From Symbiodinium natans (lineage: Eukaryota > Sar > Dinophyceae > Suessiales > Symbiodiniaceae): a stretch of DNA of 64,000 nt. The position numbers and the translations under genes were made by a program. Shown here one piece after another: positions 42,322 through 53,237 of this stretch. The notes below the pieces were generated by a model that saw only the letters and a program-made list of their open reading frames with translations, searched no databases and was not told the origin of the DNA. Position 1 is the first letter of the stretch; each line of letters opens with the position of its first letter. Location: the NCBI GenBank assembly GCA_905221605.1, contig CAJNDS010002568.1, positions 1,093,913 through 1,157,912 of the forward strand. The letters are read 5' to 3'.

Positions 42322-42579
42322 TCAGGGATCTATGATGCCGAGCAGATACCCGAGTGCGTGAGGACTTCGGGGCTTCGCGGATAATTTCTGACCCTCCTTG
42401 AAACAGCACTCGCACATGAAGAGGTCCCCCAAACCCTTTCGGTATCCTTTAGCCCAAAAACCAAACCCTGAACCAAGGTAGGGAAAACGCAACAGATGCT
42501 TAGATGCCTGAGGGCTCCAGAGCTCGACATATTTATTCAGCATACTTCTCAATGCTCTGCATTGAGGGAGACTGTTACA
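42322..42579 (-). CDS. Candidate terminal exon, 85 codons plus stop
   Basis: After CTCCTAG|: CNSLPQCRALRSMLNKYVEL, WSPQASKHLLRFPYL, then a hydrophobic linker, DLFMCECCFKEGQKLSAKPR and HALGYLLGIIDP, ending in TGA. The Cys cluster CECC is notable. No ATG begins it, so an upstream exon is expected. Product unknown. Confidence 0.45.
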   Translation of the reverse strand, partial: CNSLPQCRALRSMLNKYVELWSPQASKHLLRFPYLGSGFGFWAKGYRKGLGDLFMCECCFKEGQKLSAKPRSPHALGYLLGIIDP

Positions 42580-42714
42580 CTAGGAGCCATCCCAAACCTT
42601 GAGCCCTCAACCCTGAACTCTAGAGAGTCGTGCGGTAGAGAGTGTGTGGCGACACGTGAATATGACGGAAAAGCACGAACCTAAAACTAAAGCCCCAACA
42701 AACCGAAGCCCTAA

Positions 42715-42990
42715 ACACCTCACCCCTGAACCCCTAACCCCGAATCCCTAAACCCCTAAACCCCTAAACCCCTAAACCCCTAAACTCCAACCCCTAAACC
42801 CCAAACCCCCCAAACCCCTAAACCCGCAAACCCCTAAACCCATAAACCCCTAAACCCATAAACCCCTAAACCCTAAACACGAAACCTTCAACCCCACAAC
42901 CCAGAACCTTGAAACGCTGAACCCCCCACAGACCCAAGACCCTGAACAACTGAACCCCAAACCCTAAACCTCCTGAGCCCTAAAGCCCTC
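42715..42990 (+). repeat. CCCCTAAA octamer block
   Basis: Irregular CCCCTAAA units with substitutions. No gene seen between 42660 and 43010. Confidence 0.8.
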
Positions 42991-43011
42991 AAACCCCAAT
43001 GCCTAGACCAA

Positions 43012-43124
43012 AGAGCAGCCTAGAAATAGAAAGGGTGCCCTTTTTTTGGTTTAGAGGGGTTTATCAGGGACCCGAAGCCCAAAAGAAAGGGAATAAAAGC
43101 CTACTCTGCATCCTAGTAACCCCT
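43012..43124. mobile_element. Family F element
   Basis: AGCCTAGAAATAGAAAGGG, TTTGGTTTAGAGGGGTTTATC and CCTACTCTGCATCCTAGTAA. Confidence 0.55.
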
Positions 43125-43329
43125 AAACTCTAAACCCTAAACCCTAAGCCCTAAACCTAAATCCTAAATCCTAAACCCTAAACCCTAAACCCTAAACCCT
43201 AAACCCTAAACCCTAAACCCGCAAACCCCCCAAACCCTACTCCGGATGCCCCCCTGTCCTTGAGAGGAGTAGCGAGCAGGCTGGGTGAAGCCTGGCAGCC
43301 AGAAGTCTACTCAGGGTTCGAAGGGTTTG

Positions 43330-43960
43330 GGGGGGGGGGGGGGTTTGGGTTTAGGGTTTAGGGTTTAAGGTTCAGGGTTTAGGGTTTAAGGTTTAGGGTT
43401 TAGGGTTCGAAGGGTTTGGGGGGGGGGGAGGGGTCTCCAGGATTGGGGGGAATTTGGGTTTAGGTTTTAGGGTCTAGGTGTTGGGGTTTGGGGTTTGGGG
43501 GTTTTCGAGGGTCAGGTTTCGGTTTTGTGTTTTGGCTCTTGAAGGGCGTTTCGGGCTTCTGGGTTCAGGGTTTGGCGTTCAGGCGTCGCTTTTGGGGTAC
43601 TTCGACCCAAGCTTTGCTTTTTAAGGGACTCTAGGGGCCTCCAGGTTTAGGGTTTAGGGTTTAGGGTTCCCTCACATCCCTTTCCTGACTTAGTGGGGCT
43701 GCATGGGCTTCTAGGATGTGGAGGCCTGAGGAAAAGCTGTTTTAACTGGAATCACACATAGTACGTAGGAAAAAGCTTGGGGTGCAGGGCGTCGTGTGTG
43801 CGATTTAGGGTTTCGGGTTTAGGGTTTAGGGTTTCGGGTGTAGGTTTAGGGCTTAGGGCCAGGGCCTACCAGCGGGTGCGATAAGCTCAAGCCGCTAACG
43901 CTAAACCCTCCAAAATAGCAAAGCCTGGGTGTCAATGCAACTTTGTATATGATGAGCCCC
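43330..43960. other. G-rich spacer with short duplications
   Basis: GGTTCGAAGGGTTTGGGGGG occurs near 43315 and 43407. TTTAGGG tracts and unassigned sequence otherwise; no gene supported. Confidence 0.5.
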
Positions 43961-44027
43961 TTTAAACCCTAAACCCTAAACCCTAAGCCCTAAACCCTAA
44001 TCCCTAAACCCATTCAGTTCCAAAAAC

Positions 44028-44195
44028 CCCTGTTGGAGCGTTCAGGAGCTTCCATGAGAGTCGAATGCTTCCACGAGCACAGCATCGCGTTCATTTGAGG
44101 ACTGACCGTGGCATCTGCGCACGATTGCGGTGGGGACATGCAAGGGCGGCAGAGTGACTCTCAAAACAGACATCGCTTCCCCCTAACACTAAACC
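44028..44195 (+). repeat. Left copy of a flanking direct repeat
   Basis: GTTCAGGAGCTTCCATGAGA, CACAGCATCGCGTTCATTT, CATGCAAGGGCGGCAGAGTG and ACAGACATCGCTTCCCCC all recur in the same order at 49350-49515. Confidence 0.85.
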
Positions 44196-44596
44196 CCAGC
44201 CAAATTTTGAGTACTATTTTTCCCGGACCCTCCACACTAAACGTGTTTGAGAATTCGGGGGGTCGAGGGCCTCCGCCCTTGAGTTGAGCCATTAAGGTCT
44301 TCAAATAGGGTTTAGGGCTCACGGAACAGTGGATTTGCAAGTTTAGGGCTCAAGGCTCAGAGGGTCTAGTTAGGGTCCAGGAACCCTATACTCCCTCCTT
44401 CTCCTCCCAGGCTTCGGATTTTAGGTTTTACGGGTTCGGCCCCCCCTAATTCTAAACATTTTTTCGGCCGAGGCGAAGTTTAGAATTGGGGGGGGGGGGT
44501 CCCAGGTTATAGGGCATTAGCGTATAGGCATAGGAATTAAAAGCTATGAAAGGCTTAGGGTTTTAAGGTTTTTAGGGTCTTAGTGGTTTCGGTTTT

Positions 44597-44887
44597 TTGT
44601 CTTGCACCGCTTGCGAAGCAACATCGACGACGGTCAAAAACAAGAGATTGTTAGCCGGCGGAAAGGCTTCTTTTGCAAAGGTGTGGCTCGGCCACGTTTC
44701 CTTGCAAAGGTGTGGCTGGGCCTTGGTTCCTGGTTCAGCTGCGAATACTGTACTAAATTGCAGCATTTCTGCGTTTGCAGAAGCTGCAAATACTGTAAAT
44801 CGCAGCATGAGTGCGTGTCCAGAGGTGGCCAATCCTGTAACTAGCAGCATTTCCGACTTTGCAGAGGCTGCAAATACCGTAAAATAG
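44597..44887 (+). CDS. Open frame over a 45-bp tandem repeat, doubtful
   Basis: 96 codons, but its first codon is TTG, not ATG. The 3' half is built of about 15-residue units (ISAFAEAANTV, MSACPEVANPV, ISDFAEAANTV), that is, a 45-bp minisatellite. Both strands are open. Could be an exon of a repeat protein or only a repeat. Confidence 0.25.
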   Translation: MSCTACEATSTTVKNKRLLAGGKASFAKVWLGHVSLQRCGWALVPGSAANTVLNCSISAFAEAANTVNRSMSACPEVANPVTSSISDFAEAANTVK

Positions 44888-44934
44888 CAGAATTTGAGAG
44901 GTTGCAAATAGGGGGAAAAACCCATTTGCACACA

Positions 44935-45300
44935 CACGATGCTCGCACGATGGGTTCCAGACAAAATGTTCTTTCAAAGCTTTGTGCGTCTAAAAAGAGC
45001 GGGGGGTCGGGGGGGGGGGGTGCCCCCCCCCCCCCCCATTTGCAAACACAATGCTCGCGTGATGGGTTCGTACGGCTTAAACACCCCCCTCCCCCATTTG
45101 CAAACACGATGCTCGCACGCTGGGTTTCAGACAAAATGTTCTTTCAAAGCTTTGTGCGTCTAAAAAAGAGCGGGGGGTTTGGGCAGCCCCCTCCCCATTT
45201 GCAAACACGATGCTCGCATCATGTGTTTGAAAAAGACTGTACGGCTTAAAATGTGTGGCAGTCTGAAAAAAATTAGGGGGGGGGGGTTGGGGGGGAGACC
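44935..45300 (+). repeat. Tandem repeat with G/C homopolymers
   Basis: CCCATTTGCAAACACGATGCT, GCTTTGTGCGTCTAAAAA and GAGCGGGGGGT recur three to four times in irregular order. Confidence 0.75.
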
Positions 45301-45939
45301 CCCCCCATTACAGGAGACATGCTGGCGACGGCGTTATGACTTGGATTGGTTCCAAGCTGCACGAGGAGTGAAGCGTTAGCTCTCCGAAATTGCTATGAAG
45401 TGGCTGCACGCCACCAGGCTGGTGAGTCATCACCTCGTCGAGCTGGTTTTGCAAACCATTTGGATCATGCCAGGTAGAGGGCCGCGCGGCTGCGCTGGAC
45501 GAGGCCCCACTGCCGGACCTGGAGGCGCCCGAACGAAGCACGACGTGAGGAAATTTGCTTCGCTTCATTACCGGCGGTGTCAAGCAAACTAAGTGAGCAC
45601 AAGAAAAGAAAAGAGTGAGCGCAATAACTCCATTCACTAAATGAGCTCACGCATGCCACGGAAGCAAGTGAAAGGTTTGGACGAAGCGAGTTGCGCCAAG
45701 ACAATAGGGGCTGTCATTCACTCTTTCGCTCGCTCGCAGAAAAAAACCTGGACCCATTGTTAATCCAAGACAAAAATCCAAATACTATCAATGCAAAGAT
45801 CAGCCCCAAGCATCAATCCAAAATAAAAATCCAAAACACCAATCCAAACCTCCAGTCCAAAAGGCCATTCCAGAACAGCAACCCAACACCAACCCAAGAT
45901 CAATCAAGTTCTTATGTCTACTCTCCTCTCCCTCCTCTG

Positions 45940-46960
45940 AACAGCCGCCTGATTCGTCGACTCGTTCACAACTTGAATAGCCACCGTCTGCCTGGTCACT
46001 ATCTGAGCGTGCCTCTTCAAGCTCTTCCTCATCCGTGGGAGAGGACCATTTGCTTGGACCTCAACAAGGGCGCCCCCGAAAGGACTCGGTAGTTTGAAGC
46101 TGGCCCAAACGAACCCCAGACTGTGTCGAATTTCAGGAGCTTGTAGGCACTCACAAGTAGGGCTGATTCAGGGTTTTCACTTTTCTGGGATTCAAGGAGA
46201 AGTCTACAAGGCGACCTCCCGCTTGGGGCCCCCGCCGGCAGCATCAGCAGCATGACGAACTTCCGACCCAAATCGCTTCTCTTTGGCCCTGGTCTCTGTT
46301 CTTCTGTCGGCGAGAACTACACTGCCCAACTTGAAACGAATGAAATCCAAACGGGTGATATAAGGGGCACAGAATCCCCCTTGACTGTTTCGCAGCCAGT
46401 CATGGCCTCGGTGGCCCTGCACGCTGCAAACAGCTGCCTGATCGTAGACTCATTCGCAACTTGAATAGCCGCCATCTGCCGGTCACTATCTGAGCGCGCC
46501 TCTCCAAGCTCTTCCTCATCCGTGGGAGAGGACCATTTGCTTGGACCTCAACAAGGGCGCCCCCGAAAGGACTCGGTAGTTTGAAGCTGGCCCAAACGAA
46601 CCCCAGACTGTGTCGAATTTCAGGAGCTTGTAGGCACTCACAAGTAGGGCTGATTCAGGGTTTTCACTTTTCTGGGATTCAAGGAGAAGTCTACAAGGCG
46701 ACCTCCCGCTTGGGGCCCCCGCCGGCAGCATCAGCAGCATGACGAACTTCCGACCCAAATCGCTTCTCTTTGGCCCTGGTCTGTGTTCTTCTGTCGGCGA
46801 GAACGACACTGCCCGACTTGAAACGAATGAAATTCAAACGGGTGATCTAAGAGGCACAGAATTCACAGAATCCCCCTTGACTGTTTCGCAGCCAGCTGCC
46901 TGATCGTAGACTCATTCACAAGAGCATGCCTCTTCAAGCTCTTCCTTATTTGTGGGAGAG
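45940..46960 (+). repeat. Tandem duplication, about 489-bp unit (2 full, 1 partial)
   Basis: Unit starts near 45940 (GCCGCCTGATTCGTCGACTC), 46429 and 46895. Most of each full unit is nearly identical, e.g. GAGAGGACCATTTGCTTGGA and GCAGCATCAGCAGCATGACG. Minus-strand frames containing GRKFVMLLMLPAGAPSGRSP are identical in both, as expected of a recent duplication. Confidence 0.85.
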
Positions 46961-46989
46961 GACCAGGTGATTGACCTCAACAAGAAGGA

Positions 46990-47125
46990 AAGGACAACTG
47001 TGTTTCCCTCCTTCCCCTCTCCCCTCTCCCTCCTCTCCCCTCTCCCTCCTCTTCTCCTCTCCCTCTCCTCTCCCTCTCCCCTCGCCCTCTCCTCTCCTCC
47101 CTCCTGCCCCCCCTTCCCTAACCTC
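46990..47125 (+). repeat. CTCCCTCTCC pyrimidine tract
   Basis: A strand-biased C/T run within the array-free island. Confidence 0.85.
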
Positions 47126-47569
47126 TCAGCAATGCCTGCGGCTGTGGTGACGGCTTGGGCCTTGTAAGTGTTCTCAAACACTACGGTTTTACTAGTAGTT
47201 CTCTGTCAGAGCCAACGCGTGGAAGGGACGTCGTAGGCATAGGAACGTTGGGAAAGGAAGTTGTAAGTGCATGGAGACAAGTAGTTCACCAAACCTTGCC
47301 AAAGCCGTTTTCAGAATTCGTTCATCACAAAGCGTTTTGCGAAGGTCTCACTTTCAAGAGGCGAGTCTGCGAGGCCTCCCGAAGACATCGTCACATGAAT
47401 TCCCCACGTCGTGGCAACAATGAATTTACGACTGCACTGACTGCCCACAACGGGGAGTTTTGCCATTGCGAGAAACTTCTCACTCGCACCGAAGCTCTCC
47501 CCCTACCCGTGGCACTCCGCGCGCGGCTGTTCCAGGGCTGGATAAAGCACCCTCACGTTCGGTGCCTAG

Positions 47570-49345
47570 GACCTAGCAACACAACGTTGCGCAGAAAGCC
47601 AGGTCTATGGGGCAACAGCGGGCCTGGGGGCCAGCCAGCAGGTCTTCGGTCCATCCCTGTTTTGCCTTCGCGACGGCGGCAACCACAAACAGGTCCGGAC
47701 GGGTCTCGCGCCAAGCCACGGCGGCCCGGAAGCCGCGCTTGGGCGAATAGGCCAGCGTGACCACATTTCTGTGGTCGAGCATGCGGGCCTGCAAAGAAGC
47801 ACATCTCTGCGTGCACAAGTCTGAGCCTTGGCAACGAGCCCCATCAACACTTTGCGGGCTATTCTGCCCGACATGGCCTCAGAAAGTCTCGAATCGGTCT
47901 TCATCAGCCCAAAACCCCTCGACTTAGGCAAGTTTTCGGATTCTCGGAGGTAGTGGCAAGCGCCGGAAGACAGAGCACAGTCAGGCTTCAGGCTCGAGAA
48001 TAAACATGTGGACGACGCAAGTCATTCAGCTCAGAAAACCCCGCTGGAGGGTTCAGGAGCTTGGGGGGCCAGCCAGCAGGTCTTCGGTCCACCCCTGTTT
48101 TGCCTTCGCTACTGCGGCAACGACAAACAGGTCCGGACCGGTCTCGCGCCAAGCCACGGCGGCCAGGAAGCCGCGCTTGTGCGAATAGGCCAGCGTGACC
48201 ACATTTCTGTGGTCGAGCACGAGGGCCTGCAAAGAAGCACATCTCTGCGTGCGCAAGTCTGAGCCTTGGCAATGAGCCCCATCAACACTTTGCGGGCTAT
48301 TTTGCCGGACATGCCTCAGAAAGTCTCGAGTCGGTCTTCATCAGCCCAAAACCCCTCGACTTAGGCAAGTTTCGGATTCTCGGAGGTAGTGGCAAGCGCC
48401 GGAAGACAGAGCACAGTCAGGCTTCAGGCTCGAGAATAAACATGTGGACGACACAAATCATTCAGCTCAAAAACCCCTTGCTGGAGGGTTCAGGAGCTTG
48501 GGGGGCCAGCCAGCAGGTCTTCGGTCCACCCCTGTTTTGCCTTCGCTACTGCGGCAACGACAAACAGGTCCGGACCGGTCTCGCGCCAAGCCACGGCGGC
48601 CAGGAAGCCGCGCTTGTGCGAATAGGCCAGCGTGACCACATTTCTGTGGTCGAGCACGAGGGCCTGCAAAGAAGCACATCTCTGCGTGCGCAAGTCTGAG
48701 CCTTGGCAATGAGCCCCATCAACACTTTGCGGGCTATTTTGCCGGACATGCCTCAGAAAGTCTCGAGTCGGTCTTCATCAGCCCAAAACCCCTCGACTTA
48801 GGCAAGTTTCGGATTCTCGGAGGTAGTGGCAAGCGCCGGAAGACAGAGCACAGTCAGGCTTCAGGCTCGAGAATAAACATGTGGACGACACAAATCATTC
48901 AGCTCAAAAACCCCTTGCTGGAGGGTTCAGGAGCTTGGGGGCCAGCCAGCAGGTCTTCGGTCCATCCCTGTTTTGCCTTCGCGACGGCGGCAACCACAAA
49001 CAGGTCCGGACGGGTCTCGCGCCAAGCCACGGCGGCCCGGAAGCCGCGCTTGGGCGAATAGGCCAGCGTGACCACATTTCTGTGGTCGAGCACACGGGCC
49101 TGCAAAGAAGCACATCTCTGCGTGCACAAGTCTGAGCCTTGGCAATGAGCCCCATCAACACTTTGCGGGCTATTTTGCCGGACATGGCCTCAGAAAGTCT
49201 CGAATCGGTCTTCATCAGCCCAAAACCCCTCGACTTAGGCAAGTTTTGGATTCTCGGAGGTAGTGGCAAGCGCCGGAAGACAGAGCACAGTCAGGCTTGA
49301 GACTAAACATGTGGACGACACAAATCATTCAGCTCAGAAAACCCC
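47570..49345 (-). repeat. 437-bp tandem repeat, about 4 units, with a candidate exon in each
   Basis: ATGTGGACGAC marks units at 48007, 48444, 48881 and 49309; the first unit begins near 47570. Each unit has, on the minus strand, TTCTTTGCAG| followed by an open stretch LDHRNVVTLAYS...KRGF...AAVAWRET...PDLFVVAAVAKAKQGW, conserved in all four. Between units 2 and 4, four of about eight codon changes are silent, weak support for coding. Units 2 and 3 lack one G upstream (GACATGCC versus GACATGGCC), which breaks the KTDSRLSEAMSG frame seen in units 1 and 4. Confidence 0.75.
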
Positions 49346-49515
49346 GTTGGAGGGTTCAGGAACTTCCATGAGATTCGATTGCTTCCACGTGCACAGCATC
49401 GCGTTCATTTTGAGGACTGACCATGGCATGGGGTAGATTCTACAAATTTGGGGTCATGCAAGGGCGGCAGAGTGACTTTCAAGACAGACATCGCTTCCCC
49501 CGAATACTAAACCCC
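49346..49515 (+). repeat. Right copy of the flanking direct repeat
   Basis: Same order of blocks as 44028-44195, with substitutions. It continues directly from the last 437-bp tandem unit. Confidence 0.85.
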
Positions 49516-49649
49516 ACCCTCATTAAAAAACAAATCCCGGACCCTCCCGGCACCCAACCGGGGGGGGGGGGGGGGGGTCGAGGCCCTGAACCCTTTATGT
49601 CCTAAACCCAAGACGTTTCGGTGCACTCTGACCCTAAACCCGAAGCCCC

Positions 49650-49789
49650 TGCTTGGAGGTTCACGGTACTTAGTAACCAATTTTTTAGTGTAGTTATAAC
49701 CCCCATATAAGCTCCTTAAGTACTCTAGTGGGCTTAGAACGGAGTTGTACGTACAGTTAGAATTGGGTTACTATCAATGAACCTCCAAG

Positions 49790-49790
<1 letters not shown>
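49650..49790. mobile_element. Family C element
   Basis: GCTTGGAGGTTCACGGTACT / ATCAATGAACCTCCAAG termini. Confidence 0.6.
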
Positions 49791-49855
<65 letters not shown>

Positions 49856-49918
49856 ACCCTAACCCTAAACCCTAAACCCTAAACTCTAAACCCTAAACCC
49901 GGTGCTCTATCTCAACGC

Positions 49919-49970
49919 GTGCCGGCGGGTCAGCGCCCGGGCGGCCGACACTTCCCCCAGCTCCTGCTAA
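49919..49970 (-). CDS. Candidate exon
   Basis: Acceptor CTTAGCAG|GAG then ELGEVSAARALTRRHA, donor CGC|GTTGAG. Confidence 0.35.
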
Positions 49971-50021
49971 GACTTTGGTGGGCCGAAGCCTCCTAAGGTT
50001 TAGGGTTTAGGGTTTAGGGTT

Positions 50022-50118
50022 TAGGGGTTAGGGGTTTAGGGGTTTAGGGGTTTAGGGGTTTAGGGGTTTAGGGGTTTAGGGGTTTAGGGGTTTAGGGGTT
50101 TAGGGGTTTAGGGGTTTC
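50022..50118 (+). repeat. TTTAGGGG octamer array
   Basis: About 11 units, then degenerate GGTTTCGG units. Confidence 0.9.
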
Positions 50119-50344
50119 GGGGTTTCGGGTTTAGGGCTTAGGGTTTCGGGTTCAGTGCTCGGGTTTAGGGTTCAGGTCTCAGGGTTTGGGGTTCCCGGAA
50201 GCTTGGGCGTGAGGTATACAGTGGTTTAGGGAGTAGTTCGTCATTGTGGGGTCTGAGCCGTAAATGGGCCTGGGATTGGGGTTGTCAGATTCCCGGGCTG
50301 AAGGGTGGCAAGAGCTTCACGACCTGATCCGTCCTCAACCCTAT

Positions 50345-50424
50345 TTTGGGATGTTCCCCCTTATACTACCAATCCCTCATAATCCCTATTAAGGACTGTT
50401 AGTATAAGGGGGAACATCCCAAAC
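50345..50424. mobile_element. Family D element, short copy
   Basis: TTGGGATGTTCCCCCTTATA / TATAAGGGGGAACATCCCAA; the middle is shortened. Confidence 0.6.
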
Positions 50425-50445
50425 CCTGACCATTGAAAGTAGCAC

Positions 50446-50495
50446 CTGAAACGACTGCATGACTTCTGGGGGGTCATGCCGTCGTCCCGAGCAAG
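50446..50495 (-). CDS. Candidate exon
   Basis: Acceptor TGTGCCCAG|CTT and donor TTCAG|GTGCTA around LARDDGMTPQKSCSRF. A family D element lies in the following intron. Confidence 0.45.
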
Positions 50496-50782
50496 CTGGG
50501 CACAGGAAGGCAAGGAAGGTTTGGGCGGTGTGGGGTTTACGGACAGGAAGCTCTGAACCCGAAACCCGAAACCCAAAAACCCTAAACCTAAACCAAACAC
50601 CGTCAAACCCAAACCTGAAACCCTGAACCCAAAAACCCAAAACACCCTGAACCCGAAACCTCTAAACTATAATGAAGTTGGAACCCTAGCAAAAATCACA
50701 ATTGTAGCTGTTTCTTAGAATTTTGGTACCCAAAGATTCATGAAGAAAAACCAAGAACCCCTAGGAAACCTCTAAACCCTAA

Positions 50783-50857
50783 ATCGTCCTCAGCCTCCGA
50801 GTCCGAGTCGTCGGGCTCGGACGCTTCGTCTGGCAAGCCGAGCACGGACTTGGGCAT
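50783..50857 (-). CDS. Candidate first exon, acidic
   Basis: ATG then MPKSVLGLPDEASEPDDSDS then EAEDD, running into a TTTAGGG tract. The acidic run is unlike chance translation of the surrounding repeats. Confidence 0.45.
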
Positions 50858-50966
50858 TGTAGGGCTTAGGCTTTAGGCTTTAGGCTTCGGGTTTAGGCTT
50901 TAGGGTTTAGGGTCCACGGATTCGAGTTCAGGGTTTAGGGTCTAGCCTCCCATAAAAAAAACTAAG

Positions 50967-51079
50967 GTGCCAAGCCCGGTGCCTCCCGCCCCCCCAGTGC
51001 CCAACCCACCCGCCCCTGCACGCCCCCCTCCACAGCCTGCGTTTCCGGTCCAAGCGGCCAGGTCGCTCGCCGCCTCGCG
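50967..51079 (+). CDS. Candidate proline-rich exon ending at a GTTTAGGG donor
   Basis: Acceptor ACTAAG|GTG; reads VPSPVPPAPPVPNPPAPARP, PPQPAFPVQAARSLAAS; donor CG|GTTTAGGG, the first unit of a perfect array. Confidence 0.45.
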
Positions 51080-51162
51080 GTTTAGGGTTTAGGGTTTAGG
51101 GTTTAGGGTTTAGGGTTTAGGGTTTAGGGTTTAGGGTTTAGGGTTTAGGGTTTAGGGTTCGG
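51079..51162 (+). repeat. TTTAGGG array
   Basis: About 12 perfect units starting at the donor of the candidate exon 50967-51079. Confidence 0.9.
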
Positions 51163-51391
51163 GATTTAGTGTTGGAGAGGAGCCCAAAAATCCTGGACCC
51201 TGAGCCCTACAATGCCATAAGCCCCGCACCCTCTAGACCTCTGAGCCCTCAACCTGAGCCGTGAGTGTAGGGTGAGGATTTCGGGAACCCTAAACCCGAC
51301 ACCCTAAACCCTCAGCCCTAAACCCTAAACCCGAAACCCTAAACCGCTTTATCGGGGAGCCTTCTTCGGCTTTAAACTTAGGGGGGCGCAG

Positions 51392-51439
51392 GACATCGAA
51401 GTTTATCCTTGTTTCTGGCATCCTCTGCCACTGCTGCAT
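51392..51439 (+). CDS. Candidate exon with GTAAGC donor
   Basis: 16 codons, acceptor GGCGCAG|GAC, donor CAT|GTAAGC: DIEVYPCFWHPLPLLH. Confidence 0.45.
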
Positions 51440-51828
51440 GTAAGCAGGCCACGCCTGAGGGTTCATGTAGCTATGTTAGGTTTAGGGTTTTTTGGCTTAG
51501 GGTTTGGGGTTTAGGTTTGGTATATACTTGGGCCCCCAAAGCTACTATGTTGGGAAGCCCTTTAAGGCCTAAGTGTAGACCATATGAGTCCATGGACCCT
51601 TAAGGCGACATGCTTTCCTCTCATCTGAGCGCACATCGACGGATGCGCACAATCGGCCTTGTGGCCTTGCGGAGGTCGTTCTGTATCAGGGTTTAGGGTT
51701 TAGGGTTTAGGGTTTAGGGTTTAGACCAGTACGGCTCATCTGCAAGCCCTGTCGCGTGACTCGCTCCTGTGCACAAGCGCGAGAACTTCCGAAGAGGGCT
51801 CAGGATGTAGGACCCGCAAGGGGCGTAC

Positions 51829-51917
51829 CCACAGCAGTAACCAGGGCCTCGAAGTAGTGGAGTGGAGGAAAGGGCGGCTTCGGTTCTGTGAGCTCTTGGA
51901 TCGTGCTTGGCACGATT
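51829..51917 (-). CDS. Candidate exon
   Basis: IVPSTIQELTEPKPPFPPLH then YFEALVTAV before G|GTACGC. Other minus-strand frames are open too. Product unknown. Confidence 0.4.
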
Positions 51918-52016
51918 GGGGTTTAGGGTCCGGGGTCCTGAGGGTGGCTCTGGGGTGCCATAAACAAAACCGTAGTTTAGATTGACCCCCCCTATAGCCA
52001 CGATTTGCTCATTAGA

Positions 52017-52112
52017 CCACAGAGCAACCTAGGAATACAAAAAGGTCGCCTTTGTGGTTTAAGCCACCGAAGCGAGAAAAGAAGGGAATATGGGCCTACT
52101 CTGGGGCCTAAA
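52017..52112. mobile_element. Family F element
   Basis: AGCAACCTAGGAATACAAAAA start, GGTTTAAGCCACCGAAG core, GGAATATGGGCCTACTCTGG end. Confidence 0.5.
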
Positions 52113-52435
52113 TCCTAAACCCTAAACCCTAAACCCCAGGATAAGGAAAGCACCGGGCATCCGAGTTTGGGGCTTCGGGTTGTTTAGGGCTGCAGCGAAC
52201 AGGAAAAGAACCTTCTTTCGACTCCTCGGGGGGAGGGGGGGGTTAAGGGTCTGAACCCGGCGCCAAACGGGGTTAGGGGTTTAGGGTTTAGGGTTTGAGG
52301 TTTAGGGTTTAGGGTTTAGGGTTTAGGGTCTAGGGTTTAGGGTTCCCAAAGCCCCTCAACCCCTGAACCCCAAGACCCCGAAACCACAAAACACTAAAGT
52401 CCACCAACCCTTCGCCCCACCCTAAACCCCAAACC

Positions 52436-52502
52436 CTAGAAAGGAGCCGGGAGTTGCCTGGCTGGCCATATCCGACGCGGCCTGGCTGGCCCTCCGGTAG
52501 GC
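52436..52502 (-). CDS. Candidate exon
   Basis: Acceptor GCTCAAG|GCC then AYRRASQAASDMASQATPGS then FL, running into a GTTTGGGG tract. Confidence 0.4.
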
Positions 52503-52644
52503 CTTGAGCCGGGTTTGAGGCTCTCACTATGGCTGAACCACCCTAAACCCTGAACCCTGAACCCTTAACCCTAAACCCTAAACCCTAAACCCTAAACCCT
52601 AAACCCCAATGCCAACCCCTCCCGCCCCCCTCCCCCAGCAAAGC

Positions 52645-52752
52645 CTAAACCCTAAACCCTAAACCCTAAACCCTAAACCCTAAACCCTAAACCCTAAACC
52701 CTAAACCCTAAACCCTAAACCCTAAACCCTAAACCCTAAACCCTAAACCCCT
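52645..52752 (+). repeat. CCCTAAA array, about 15 units
   Basis: Nearly perfect, no gene between 52560 and 52885. Confidence 0.9.
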
Positions 52753-52885
52753 AACCGCCCGAATGTCAGCACCTCACCTAACCGAGTGTTGAGGGCTTGC
52801 CATGCTGAGGGTTTTCTTCGTTCAGCCCTAAACCCTAAACCCTAAACCCCAAACCCTAAACCCTAAACCCTAAACCCTAAACCCT

Positions 52886-53093
52886 AATCTCCTGCGCTCT
52901 GTTGGCATGGGATGCCGATGACATCTTGCATCAATCCTTACACCTTGGGATGTTCCCCCCCCGTAAAACTAACAGCGCTAAATCGGAATTATATATCATA
53001 GGGGGTACTATCATCCCTACTATGGACTGTTAGCATATGGGGGAACATCCCAAGCCCCCCGGAGCAGAGGCGTGGGGCAAGGCCTCAGATGGG
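52886..53093 (+). CDS. Two candidate exon pieces around a family D element
   Basis: Left: SCALLAWDADDILHQSLHL. Right: PPGAEAWGKASDGPEQ, starting just after CCCAAG. The arrangement resembles the element-introns elsewhere, but a standard splice pair does not join these frames. Confidence 0.3.
52945..53057. mobile_element. Family D element between two candidate plus-strand exons
   Basis: TTGGGATGTTCCCCCCCC / TATGGGGGAACATCCCAAG. Open coding-like segments lie directly on both sides (52886-52944 and 53058-53093), but no canonical splice pair joins them in the preferred frame. Confidence 0.5.
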
Positions 53094-53237
53094 CCTGAAC
53101 AGGCTTACGGTCTAGGGTTTAGAGTTTTGGTTTCGGGTTTAGGTTGGTGGTATACGGTATGATCCCAGGATTCCGCAGAGTGGAAGAGGGGAGAGTTGAG
53201 TGCGGAGGGTTCAGGGTCTTGGGCTAAACCCTAGGCC

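Noticed and set aside
45308-46092. Two overlapping 110-133 codon frames on opposite strands
   Set aside because: One begins at GTG, the other is low-complexity Asn/Pro/Gln; neither has a recognisable domain.
47155-47760. 201-codon plus-strand open frame
   Set aside because: Its first codon is TTG, and its 3' third is the antisense of the 437-bp tandem units. No recognisable domain.
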